Shown in pieces: positions 13,101-25,500 of a DNA stretch of 64,000 nucleotides (its first letter is position 1; every line of letters begins with the position of its first letter). Source of the DNA: Caenorhabditis elegans (taxonomy: Eukaryota; Nematoda; Chromadorea; Rhabditida; Rhabditidae); assembly GCF_000002985.6 (NCBI RefSeq), contig NC_003279.8:6882001-6946000 (forward strand). The letters run 5' to 3'. A model generated the notes under the pieces. That model made no database searches, was not told the origin of the DNA, and saw only the letters and a list, made by a program, of their open reading frames with translations. Both the position numbers and the translations under genes were made by a program.

Positions 13101-15754
13101 AAAAAAATTGATTTTTTGTTTAGCTGAGAAATCAGCTTTGAGGTTGCGTCCACGACAAGGATTGCACATAAATTGTTTGTAAGAAATAGAAGAATTTTAA
13201 AATTTCTCTGTATTTCTGTCCGAACATGTTCAAGAACCTAAAAATTGACTACAAAAAGCTATGCATTTATGTTATTGGGCGATTAGCTTTCGAATAATTA
13301 ATAACTGAAGAAGATGTCAAATTCAGATATGAACCGATAAAAGGCGGAGTCCTCTCGTTGATGATTCTCTGAGAAATTTCCATTGAAGAAAGTCACGCCT
13401 ACATTTACCTTTAAACATAAGCTTTGCTAGCGTTCGGCATATCTCAAAGATCCAACTTGGAGCCCTAGACAACAATTCTATCAGATTGAAAATAAGAGTA
13501 TAAGATCCAAATCTTCAACCACCAAGAAGTTTTCTCATTCACTCATTCCTCAAACAACAAGAGAGGAAACCCATAAAATAGACACGAAACAACGGATGTA
13601 TCTCCTCTACTCAATCCGATGAAATTCTTCACCAAAATGACAATAAAAGTTTAGCTCAACTTAGAACAAAATCTTCTAATCAATAACGATAGAAAAGGGT
13701 TTTGATGGAAAGTGACAGAAAAATTTGAAAACATGAAATTTTAATGAAATTGCAAGTCTATAAAAAATGAATGCTACACTAGTCCTTAAAGGTGCGTGAA
13801 TGCGGATTTGCAGTAAAATACCCAGATTAGTCAGAAGTATTTTAGATTTTTTATTTTTTCTCCGTTTTCTTTTGGGTATTTAACCGAAAAATTCTCATAC
13901 TCCTGGTTCAAATGCGCATTCTGTTTTTGCATCCTTCTCCAAAAAATCTAAATCGTGTTGAGACCGGGCACCGTATTCTTGGGTAATAAAATCACAAAAT
14001 TTCGATATATGGAAATTTGTTTCAAAATTTGGGTTTTCTTTAGGCTTTTTTTTCTCAAAAATCTCATTTTTGGATACCGAACCAAATTTCTCAATCAAGC
14101 ATAAATGAAGTTTACTACATTGATAACATGTGAAGAACGTTTTGAACAATAAAATGGTTGAAAATTTCTAAACTGCTGAGCAGGAAAACATAGAGCATCG
14201 ATTTTTTAAAGAAAAAGAACTTCTGCAAAACGCTTGTGCGATATAGAGATCAAAATAATTTCGAGCATCCTAAGTGCATCTAAATTGAAATTCCAAGAGG
14301 ATTACGGTATTCACTTGAGGAAGCAATGTGTCAGTCTACTTGCTAAAATTGTCCGGAAATGTCAAGAACCTTTTCTCAAAATGAATCCTTTTTTCGTCTT
14401 TTATCTCTCGTTCTTCCCATATACTCTATTTGACACACAAAACGAGTTGTGTTTAATTAAAATGGAAAAGTGGGCGGTACATTTTGAAGAGAAAAAGAAG
14501 ACACCCAATATCCCCTCTCTCCGTTTATATTGCCTTTTGAAACACATGTCAACACTGGAAAAGAAGATGAAGAGAGAGAGGAAAAAAGATTTTATTTCAC
14601 GGTTAAAGGATTTGTTAGGAGAAGCTGGAAACATGATGGGACATAACATAACGATTTCAATGCAATTGGGTTTTCATTCGATTCAAACAGAACACTGAGG
14701 CTATGGGTAAACTACAAAAATTCAAGGTGACCTAGTGGGATATCGGACTTACTTAATCACACTCAATAGGTCATATTTGCCACAGTATAAGGAAAACGCG
14801 AAAGAATCTTATGTTCGTAATTAAGAAATTCCAAGTTACAGTAAGGAATTGAACATTTAGATACAACATGGCTGCAACTATTTAACGGGGGTGAGTTCCC
14901 ATCGATGAAAAACGGAAAAACTGTTCAATCTAAATTCTGATTCAGTCTAGCCATAGCTAAGAAAAAAACATTTCGCACTCTCTGGACCAGTAATAAGTAA
15001 ATACTTTGTGATAACGATAAAAAGTTAATTACGAGATCAAGTCGCAAGAATAGTATTTAAACTTATTCAACAAACTTTAGAAAAATCAATGTGTCAAAAA
15101 ACGGAAGAAACAAAAAAGTGTTCCGGTTAGTGTAAAGTGCCAGTTAGAGAAAATATATGACTCATCCACGTGTCACTACTACAGTAAAAGTCCTCATATT
15201 ACAACATGACCTTTTTCAAAATGTTTTGTGAAAGAGAGAGAACCACCGGTCAAGGACCATTGTTACGAGATTTAGAAGATGGTTTTGTATTCCGAATTTT
15301 TAATATTTTGAAAAACAAAAATTTACAATACAACTTTTTCTTTTAACATCGGAAACTACAGAAAACAGAGGAAACGGAATAAACGACAAAAATAAATAAA
15401 TTTTCAAGAAAATGAGAAGAGAATGTCGTTAGAACCAGATGTTTGTATGTGTGAGGGTCGAGTGTAAATGTGAATGATAGTACAAGTTGGGGTCAACTAA
15501 ATGTAGGTTTTTTTTTAAATTTGTTGCACGCGCGGTAACCGAAAATTTTTCGTGCATTTATTGAGACGCTACTACTACAGTAATCCAAATTTATTCCAAT
15601 ATTTTGTTAAATATTTAAACTCACGAACTAATAACTGCCCAACTCGGTGGTTTTTGCAGCATATCTTTAAGTACCAAATTACTTGAAAAATTGTATACTT
15701 TACTTTATTTTTTAAAACTGGAACAAGTAAATGAATTTATTCCATAAATCAAAA
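10142..15754. other. Gene-poor AT-rich stretch
   Basis: No spliced or unspliced frame here looks protein-coding to me. The longest, about 154 codons at 14234-14698 on the plus strand, begins with TTG. Small features: a direct repeat of TTTATGATGCGC at 12664-12690, GC-richer patches near 11690 and 12440-12540, and many homopolymer runs. It may include upstream exons of the minus-strand gene at the left, but I could not identify one. Confidence 0.4.
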
Positions 15755-18619
15755 TTAAACAGAATTCCAAATGTTGAATATTGCATTCTCGTAGTTTTGT
15801 GCTCCAACAGCTCCTGTCGCTTGAATTCGAACAGTGCCGGTTATTTCCTCAGATTTTCGAGTTTTAATCAAATGATTCAAATAGACTGCAACAGACCCAA
15901 CAACAAGATTATATAAGGATATCATCTGAAATTGTTTTGTTTATGTTTGAACATTGATTGGAAATAAATATTATATCATTTAAATGTGGAGTAGTTCCTG
16001 TAGATATTATGTCTAAACATGTAAACACAGGAATAATAACCCAAAATGACTGAATTTCTTAACAAAACACTCGAAAAACTTCATATATGTGTTAAAGGTG
16101 GTGTAGCACTAGTGGAGAAATTGCTTTAAAACATGCCTATGGTACCACAATGACCGAATATCATGATAAAAAAATAAAACAAAATTTTCTAAATTCTATA
16201 TGGTTTTTTGAAAATTGAAAAAATCTCAGTTTTTGCCTAATTCCAATTTGAATTACCGCCAATTGGATTTGTTCGATGGAGCGCGCTTGCACGTTTTTAA
16301 ATTTATTAATTTTATTTTTTGTTATTTTCCACCGATTTTTAATGTTTTCGGTGTATTTTTGCTCGAATTTTAGAGAAAAAGTCAAGATAAATGCAAATTT
16401 TCGATTAAAAAGCACGCTTACAGGCGTAAAAATGACAAAGTAACGATTTTAAACGATTTCGAACCTGAATTAATTAATTTCACTGATTTACGCCTGCAAG
16501 CGTGCTTTTTAATCGAAAATTTGCATTTATCTTGACTTTTTCTCTAAAATTCAAGCAAAAATACACCGAAAACATTAAAAATTGGTGGAAAATAACAATA
16601 AATAAAATAAATAAATTTAAAAACGTGCAAGCGCGCTCCATCGAACAAATCCAATTGGCGGTAATTCAAATAGGAATTAGGCAAAAAATGAGATTTTTTC
16701 AATTTTCAAAAATCTTTTTTTTTTTTTTTTCTGAATTTTTTAATCATGATATTCGGTCATTGTGGTACCATAGGCGTGTTTTAAAGCAATTTCCCCACTG
16801 GCGCTACTCCACCTTTTATTCCAAGTTTTGGTAAAATGCCAAATTTATGAGAAGCTTGAACTTTTCGGAAAAAATTAGAGAAGTTTTTATATTTGAACTC
16901 CGACTATGTTTAAATTTACATATTTAGAATAATTTAGTTTAAGAAACCCCTTTTTCTCTGAACTTCTTATTTATTACAATTTCGTAATCAGTTCTTCACT
17001 CTTATAGATCCCTACTTACTGTAGTAAAAGCTCCTCTTGTTGCCATCAAATCAGCTGGATCCGGAATAAAAATACTTCCAAAATATCTAAGAATCATGAT
17101 TCCAATCACATAAAATCCAAATAATATTACATGACAAAATACTACAAAAACTGCAAATTTGGTAGAATGAACGACTTCTTCTCGTTGATATTTTGTTGCA
17201 AGGGAACTGGTTGAGACTTTTAATCGAATACTTTGTCGAAGGAGATATGAATTAAATGTAAAATTGATTAAATTCAGAAAGAACATAACCCAGAAGAATG
17301 TGAACATCTAAAAGTCTTTTATTAACTATCGTACTACTTGATCTAGAGACCTTTGGAGCAAGAGTTTTAGGAAAGAACACAAAGGAAATCGATCCATCAT
17401 CAAACTTTTCGTCTCGATAAATAAAAAACACAATAAGCAAATCAAGAAGTATCTGAAAAAAGATTTATATTTCAGAATAAATAAAGTGTTCTTACATTAC
17501 ATCCAGTTAGTATTGGACCAAGTCGTACACGTGTCTTCTCATAAGTTCTTGCCATTTTCATTGCAATGAATCGTTCAATTGTAATAGAAATAGGAAAGAA
17601 TGTGGAAAGAGACATGAAAATTGATACGGTAGTATTCCCGATTTTTAGATATTGATCAGGTATCAATAAATTACATGGATGTTTTGAGAATAGTGGAATT
17701 AAAATTTCAGTCGTCTGAAATAAATAGCTGTAATTTTAAAAATATAAATAACTTTTAATCTACATATATTTGAACTGTTGGTCTATCTGCAAATATTGCC
17801 GTAGCAAAAATGCCAGAAATAAATGATTGAAAATTAAGAAATGGTTTAATTTTTGCCAAATCAGGTAACCAGGCGGGAATTCCTTCATGCCCGTCTACCG
17901 CATAAATGTAGCTTTTTCGGAACTTCAGAATTTTTGCTTAAAAGTGAAGAATTGCCAGTTGAAAAACGTTCAAAATTATTTTATGGTGCTTAATAAACAG
18001 TTTACAAAACATTTTGAATGTCGGAAATTGTTGTAAGAAAATGATAATTACCAAACTTTTAAAGATCATAATTTTGGAAGTCAACCAAAAAATGATTTTA
18101 GTTTTATCATTTTTATCATAATTTAATTTTTGTATTTAAACATTTTTAGTTGAGCAAAAGTTTGGCACTTTACTTAAATTGGTTGGTACTTTTGAAATAT
18201 CTAAAAATGTTGAAGTGCTTTTTATTATGTTATTAGGTCGGTCAATTATAATGCCCAACTAAATTCACTTTCAACAAGTTCATAAACAAAAAAACTTCAA
18301 CGTTTGAGGAAACAAAAAAATCATTTTAATTTCTGATTCACTTACCGAGATAATGGCAAAATCCACAGAAAACAAGAAAACTGATACAAAATAGGCAGAG
18401 AATAAGAATTTAAGATTGCCATGGAAGCTTGTTTTTGGAAGCTTGAAAATGACAAAATAGATTAATGGAATTATTGATGAAATTGAAACAAATAAATGAA
18501 TAAATAAAGAACCTCTATAAATTGGATGATACGTTAATTTGAACGCCTGAATTTGAAAATTAGTTCTTAAAAAGCAGCAAAGGACTAACCGTTTCACAAA
18601 TTTCAGAAATTTCAGTCAT
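15755..18619 (-). CDS. Serpentine receptor, class B (srb) type chemoreceptor
   Basis: Six exons read right to left: 18619-18590, 18546-18346, 17714-17496, 17452-17351, 17307-17020 and 15925-15755. Phases agree and the product is 336 residues, normal for this nematode seven-transmembrane family. Recognisable family blocks are TYHPIYRG before TM1, SFHGNLKFLF after TM1, ERFIAMKMARTYE after TM3, LAPK before TM5, SSLATKYQREEV in the third inner loop, and the tail block GAVGAQNYENAIFNIWNSV. The last exon lies about 1.1 kb from the previous one because a foldback element occupies the intron. Without that exon the frame would stop soon after TM6, which is how the model was closed. Class B receptors are G-protein-coupled sensory receptors, typically in ciliated chemosensory neurons. 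The exact family member was not identified. Intron 2 contains an extra open frame, listed separately. Confidence 0.85.
16095..16815. mobile_element. 721-bp foldback (palindromic) element in the srb intron
   Basis: The two halves are near-perfect inverted copies of about 330 bp. Both ends read AAGGTGGNGTAGC inward, and the arms meet around a short loop near 16430-16490. The element is flanked by TTA on both sides (16092-16094 and 16816-16818), the kind of 3-bp target copy made by Tc4/Tc5-type elements. Each arm carries an open frame of about 85 codons (minus in the left arm, plus in the right), but these mirror each other and are a by-product of the palindrome. The right arm has an extra T tract near 16717-16731. 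It is a non-autonomous element with no transposase frame. Confidence 0.85.
17764..17937 (-). other. In-phase open frame inside srb intron 2, possible alternative or relic exon
   Basis: The minus strand is open for 58 codons and reads as a hydrophobic, helix-like peptide including FLNFQSFISGIFATAIFA. It ends at a GT donor (GTAGAT) and is separated from the next exon by a 49-bp intron with a TTTCAG acceptor. It would join that exon in phase 0, exactly as the established exon 2 does. The 5' boundary is unclear, as only a weak AG is present. The established exon 2 fits the family better, so this may be a decayed duplicate exon or chance. Confidence 0.3.
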
Positions 18620-19548
18620 TTTTCAAGTCATATGCTTCAAGAAAATAGAACGTGATAATGCTCTTTGGCTCAACTTCCTCGAATTGGTTAATAAATTATT
18701 TTAGGCAATAAAACCATAGAGACACGCATCGAGTGCATAGTTCAATAATTTGTTGCATGCAAAACCTTTTCCCGCTTTCTCAAATGTTCCCATAAAACTT
18801 AGAAAGTTGGCTGAAATTGCAGAAATCGCATGTATACTATATTGTAGGCGAAAGATCAGAAGAAATTCTCCAGGTGATCAGGAAGTAGGCTAAATTATTT
18901 TCTTTTTCTTCACAGATTCTCATTTGCAATTCAATAAATCACCATCTATTCCATTCCAAAACCTTTATTAATCTCCATTTCCATATGCGTATGGAACGAG
19001 GTAATATCCAAATAAGAAACAAAAGCATGGTCTTCTTTCGGGGGAAAACTATTCAGAAGAAGGCCGGGAGTAGTGTGAAAAAAAACATGAAAAAATACGT
19101 ATTAGAAGTTCGAGAAATAGGGCATAAACATGGGTAAGAATATTGGAGAAAAGTGTGGTGATCGGGGGAGAGTATGAGTTGAATGCAACTAATTGAATAA
19201 TTTGTTAAGAAAAATTGTGGTTTTTGGAAATGGAATGACTCTTCAAGTCAAAGAATTTTTGGTTGGGGAGAGGAGACCGATTGTTGAATTGCTCCAGAAG
19301 CTGTCAAATAGTCCGACTATCCAATTTTGACGATTTCTGAACAAATAGCGGAAGAGACAGATGGAGGACGGTTTTATGTGAAGGCTGAACGAGCGGCGAA
19401 TTACAAACATCACGAAGGTGATACAAGACATCCCCGAATATCGTGAGTCCACGCCCTGATCAACTGAACTTCAAAATCAAACAGAAGTTGCATGCTTCTG
19501 GATAATTATGAAGAAGTAGAACGGACTATGACACGTGGCAACTTTCGT
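18620..19548. other. Between the srb gene and smg-1
   Basis: Holds the srb promoter on the left and the smg-1 3' UTR on the right. AT-rich, with no coding exon seen. Confidence 0.5.
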
Positions 19549-22500
19549 TCAGACCCAAGCAGTCCATCCTTCGTACATTTGAGATAAATTTGGTGTGGAT
19601 GTAGCTTCAGCGATTAGGATGTCGGCCTGGAAATGGTGAAATGTGAAAATATAGAAAACTATAATATTAGCCACAAATATTTTCGAACCAAATTTTTTAA
19701 AGTACCTCTTCGCGAGGAGACAATTTCCTATCTGGTCCTGCCGATCCATCGAGCCATCCGTTGAGACGCCGTTCAACACGTCGGACAACTTCACGCGCTT
19801 GAGAATTCTCCTGTTGATCTTGTTTCACAACCCATACATCTGAAAAAAAAAAAGTTTTTAGAAGGCTGGTATGAGCCATATACTTTCAAGTCCGGGAGGT
19901 GGTTTGAATTCTTGCTGTGAAGTACGGGATGTAATAGTCTCAATCGGGGTGAATGACAGATTGACGAGTGCTCCAAACACACTGAAATTATATTATACAT
20001 TGAATCTAATTGTTGAATTAGTTCGATTTCCAATTTTCAAAATCAAAAACTTACTTATCTATATTTTGCATGACAATGTTGAAATTGTACACACATGTAT
20101 CAATATCGAGTTCGTTACGGAGAGCCGAGTGTCCTCTGAAAGTTTTTTTTTTAATATTGCAGTAATAAAAAATGTTATACTAACTAAAATCTAAAAAAAA
20201 CCAACTAAATCTTAAAAAAATTCGCAATGTTACTTATTGCTTTTAGAAAACTAACTTCAAAAGTGGATCAAATAATGCCTGCTTGTAAAACTTCAAATAA
20301 TCTGCAAACTCTTCTCGTTCCTTTCCAATTACTCTTATCAATGGACGAAGCTCTTTGGCAAGTGCATGATGACGTGTCACAGCCTCACGAAGTTCCGTTC
20401 CAGCTTTCACACGTTGCTGAAAATATAAAATAGGTTAACTTGGTTTTATCTTCAAATAGTTCATATGGCATATAATGAAAGAGACCCATACCTGAGCATA
20501 TATGGCATTTGCTCCAAGCATCGAATTTTCAATCAAAAGACATTCGGTCACTTGTTTCATCCAGTGGAGAAGGTCATCACTGAAAAAAGACAAGTAAAAC
20601 AAGATGTTATTTTCTATCAGAAAAATGTATTTTTTTCAAAAGAGCGAAAGTCTAACCGATTTGCAAGCCAAAGGGTTTGAACCTCAGACATTCTCAAATT
20701 GAGTAACTCCATCGCATCGGTCAATCTTTCTTTAGCTTTTGTCTTCCAATTACTTCCATAAACAGCCAATTGTAGTGCCAATGAGACACCAGAAGTTGCT
20801 GTATGTTCATGTGATGTCCAATCGACAAGCGGATCGAATACAAATGCATCGAGAAGCATTGTAAGAACTTGATGACCAGAACGAAGAGTTGAGAGCACGT
20901 GAACACAAGATTCACGGAAGGTACCATACATTTCAGATGGTCCGAGAGCGTGACGCATGTTACGTGTCAAACGGAATGGGACTGTTTCGGGGATACGCAG
21001 ATTCTTTCCCTGAAAACAATATACTTGGAAGTTTATGTTTATCTTTAAATTTTAATTGTTTTAGGTTGAGAAATCACCAATTATCATTGTTTAAAAAGGT
21101 ACATAGTCATTACCTTGTCAAAGCAAATGTTGTAGTCAATATGTACTACATGACCCCACTTCAAATCAACCAATAAATTGTCCAAATGTCGATCACCGAG
21201 TCCTAAAACTGATCCAACCATACTCATGACTGCCAGTGATCTTGAATATCGTTTTGTAACCGACCACCAAGTTGTTGCATCATTCGCACGCATCCAAAGC
21301 TCACGACTGATTAAATCTGTTGGTGTTTTTGCTGTGAGACTTTCAAATACTTCTTCCAAAATTTCTGCTGGCCATTTAGAACGATCCGAGGTGATGGAGG
21401 AATCGATTTTCTAAAAATTTTAAATAATTAAAACAGTTGAATTTTGGAAAATGCTAACATGATCTGCGAATGCTAGACGAATCATATTGTGATACATGTT
21501 GCTGGGTCTTTCGATTTCAGGAACTGTTTCTCCGTTCTTTTTGGTCGCTTGTTTGAGTGCTTTCTGAAAATATTCAATTGTTTATTCATTTATGTTTGTT
21601 GTAACTTTTTAGTCATCCCAGGAAAAATAATAAAAAATAAAATGCTCACCTCTTTCATCTGCCATTTACGATATATGTGGAACATTGGTGTAGCACCTTC
21701 AACCCATTTGATAAGTCCAGAACGTGGTCCAAGTGGAATAACAGCATAATGATGTGCCTGATACGCGGCAACCGATTGTCGATGTTTCCCTTTTCCTGGT
21801 TGAAGCATCACATTACATAATCGGAGGAATTGCATGACTCGTTCATCAAGATGAAGATCTTCGCGTCCTTTGAATAAAAATGCAACTCTGAACATTTTTT
21901 TTGATTAGTAGAAGATAGGAAAGTTTGATAGAAAATCGGAAAATTCTAAGTAAGTAGAAAATATCAAATTTTGAAAAAAAAACTAACTGTTTTCCATCAG
22001 ATCCGACAAATCCCAGCTTTTTCGGGCGAGTTTTCGTGGGCAGAATTGTGACTTGTCGAGCAACACGAGATATCGAAACAACTCTATCAAACTCGACAGA
22101 TTCTTGACCTGGCATTGGAACACACGAATTGGAAAGCTGAATATTCATATTTTTCAAGTGTTTTTGGAATAAAAATCTTACAGATGCGAGGTACGGAGAA
22201 ATGTCTTCCGTTTCAAATGTTTGCATTCCTTTTTTGCTGTTTCGATGCACAAAATTGGCAATGAGCTGGAAGAAAATGAATTCGTTTCTAAAGTTTATTT
22301 TTAATTTAAATATATCTCACACTCTGAACTGAAAGTGAGCCAAATTTTAAAAAAACACACACACAACTTTAAAAGTTGCATTTTTCATTTTCTATCGATT
22401 TTTTGCCTTTCTTTTGCGGTATTTCGAAATTTAAGACTATTAAAGCAAAAACCTCATTCAAGCTTCTCCCAGTTTAAATAAAAACTTAGGAAACGAAAAA

Positions 22501-25500
22501 AACGTACATTTTTAAATGGAATCCATGACTTTTCCGGAGAAGTGGTACGTGATATTCTGGACTCTTGAAAAGCGTTTGTGAGTACTTCGGCAAAAGCTGT
22601 TACAAACTCTTCTTCATTCTTGCTCTTTGGAGGCTCAATGACTGTTTGTTGGTAGAGCTCATCGAGTACATCAAATATCTGAGAGCATTTACAGTTTAAA
22701 TTCCTGTGACAAATGGTTGTACCTGTCTAGTCAACAATTGGGTTCTTTTCACAATAATATCATTTTTGACTGAAGCTGTTAAATGAAGAGCCGATTCAGT
22801 TTTCGCATTTTCAGTTCTAATCAATGATAATCGTTTTTCCATTTCATGTTCCATTGTTCCCATGACAACAGACCATTTCTCTTCATTCAAAAGATTAATT
22901 CGTTCAAGTTCTGCTACAAACTGCCGTACATCTTTCACAAGATTCGGATATGATTGTGACATATTTGTCTCCAATTTCTCACAGCATGCACGTACTCGGT
23001 TACGATCCTGTAATCATTGGAAATTTAATAGATTTAATTGTTTTGAGACTCACATCATTCTGCTGCTCTTCAAGTTCTTCACCGTCTGTAGAAGATGATG
23101 CAGCACCAGAAACAACTTGAAAAACGACTGCATGTGGTGCAGCTGTACAGATTTTTGAAATTAGATCAACAAGAGTTTTTCGAATATGTTCAGATGGATG
23201 GGACAAGCGAGCAAACAATTGAGGAAGAATTTCTGAAAATTAGAAAATATTGATAAAAATGTTTTCTTACGAAATTATAATTTCAACAGGTTTTTAGGAA
23301 AAAAATTCAAATATTTGAATAGAAAAAACTGACTCAAAAACCGAATTTTATGATGAGGCTTTTCAAAAAAATGTCAATTTTTTATGTCGTTTCAAATTAA
23401 ACAAATTACCTGAATTATCATCCCTTACTGTACGCTTTTTAATTTTTTTTTTGTGAAAAACGGATATTTTGGATCAAAAACAAAAAACAACTGTTTTCAT
23501 AAATGTAAATTTTTGTTCATGAGGAGGTAGAAATCAGAAATAACTTTTTTTAAAAAGAGAAATTCGATTTTTTAAAATCAATGTTGCAAACAAAATTTTT
23601 TGTTTCCAAAATTTGAACCCTTATAAAAAATGTTGATACACTTTTCAAATGTTTTATTATAAAATTCGGTCTTTTGATGTCTATTTAAAAAATAAAAACT
23701 TCGCTTTCCCTGTCCCCTTAAGCATTTTCAAAATGAATAAAAGTTTAAAATTTCCATGAAAAAGAGCTCATGTAAAATACCTTTCCAAATATGTACATTA
23801 GTCTTATTTAGTCCATCATTTATTACATCAATGAGAACATCGCCATGTTTGACAAGAAGTTCTAGAATTCTCAATGTCGCCAAAGTGGTCTCCTCTTTTT
23901 TCTAAAAAAATTATCAAATTTTGAGATATTCTGATATATTTAGATTGATCTCACCGAGTACGGTAGATTATCACAATCACCGGACATATTCTGAATAAAT
24001 TGGAAATATGAAGTCACAGCAATTGACAAGAATTTCGTGCGATGATCCCGAACCATTTTCCAAATGTGCATAAAGTGACTATTGGGTGCCAGAATGTTGC
24101 TGCAAAAATTATTACTGTGCTCATTAATATCTAAAAATTCTTACTTTGCTCTCAAATCATCAGAAATTGCAGCTCGAACAAGCTTTTCCAAATTAACAAG
24201 ACTCGTCGCTTCCAGGCTCTTCAATAGCTCCTCGTTTTCAGTTTCGTCTTTTCCAAATTTGTAGAAACTTAAATTTTCAGCAGGGAAATTCTTGATTTTA
24301 GCGATTTCATATGCCCATCTGGCCATTTTGAGATGAGCTTTAGCGAGAGATGGACACATTTCAGATGCCAAATGAAAGAGAGATCCAACTATTCCATGAT
24401 ATCCAGCAGATAAACTATCTGATCGACGTTGTAGTTCACTCTGGAATTTTTTTTTTAATTTCTATAGTATTAAATTATTTTTTCGAAATAGTTTTTAAAT
24501 TTCCAAAATTGCCGTGCACCCATTGGTTTAATTTCATGCTTACCCAAATAATTGTCGGGAACAGGTTGGGCGCAAGTACATTTTCAAGTTCTGGAAGTGA
24601 TTGGAAAAAGTCTGCAAGTTGAATACTGGCTCGACTCATGTGCTCCTCACGCTTTGCAATATCTTCATTATATCCTTCGGAGATCATTTCTGAATTCTCT
24701 ATTATGATATATGGAAAGATGGAGAAATATCTTACTTTCTTTAATCATTCCATCAACCATTTGAAAGTCTGATTTCAGTTGACAACTTGTCGTAAAAACT
24801 TCAGCCAAGGATCCGAACACTTCATTCATTTCACGAATTCGCACATCCAAATTTTGAGTTTTCACTAGTTTCAGTCGCTGTCTTTCCACTTCTAATCTCT
24901 GCCAAGCAGCTAGTTTTTCACCTCGAATAGCTGAATTTATGTGAAAGAACGCGAGTTCACAATTTGAAGTTTTACGGGATAAACGAATTATTTCACTGTG
25001 TGCAGCGCATGACTGTCCGCCTGAAAACAATTTACTATTTTTATTTTTATTTTTTGAAAATTATAACCAAACATGATTTTACTTAATTTCTCTTCTCATA
25101 AATTGAAAAACGTACGATTACTCTTTGTGTGTCGTCCCCAATGCATTAACTTTCGACATATTGCCAACTTATCACCATCATTTCCTTCTTCATTTCTATC
25201 GAATATTTCCGTATCAGTGAGTTTATTCTTCCATTGTGAGACACCAGTCATTTTATTGACAAGATTTGCAATTATGAGAGATGTTGATGAAATGTCCGAA
25301 TACAATTTACACGATGAATCAGCACTCAATGCAAGTGCTCCCATCGCGGAAAAATCTTTTTGAATGTCGAGAAGTTCGGTTCTGAAAAAGTTGCTCATTT
25401 AGTTATCCTTTTTAATTTTTAAAATTTTATGGAAAATAGAAGTTTAGAGTGCAAAAGTTAGTTTATCCGTAAGTAATTTTCGTATAATATTTCGAGAAAA

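Noticed and set aside
14234-14698. 154-codon plus-strand frame in the gene-poor region
   Set aside because: It starts with TTG, lacks an ATG at its head, has no splice or domain support and reads as low-complexity Lys/Phe-rich sequence.
16161-16834. Two nearly identical 85-110 codon frames on opposite strands
   Set aside because: They are mirror images produced by the palindromic element, not genes.
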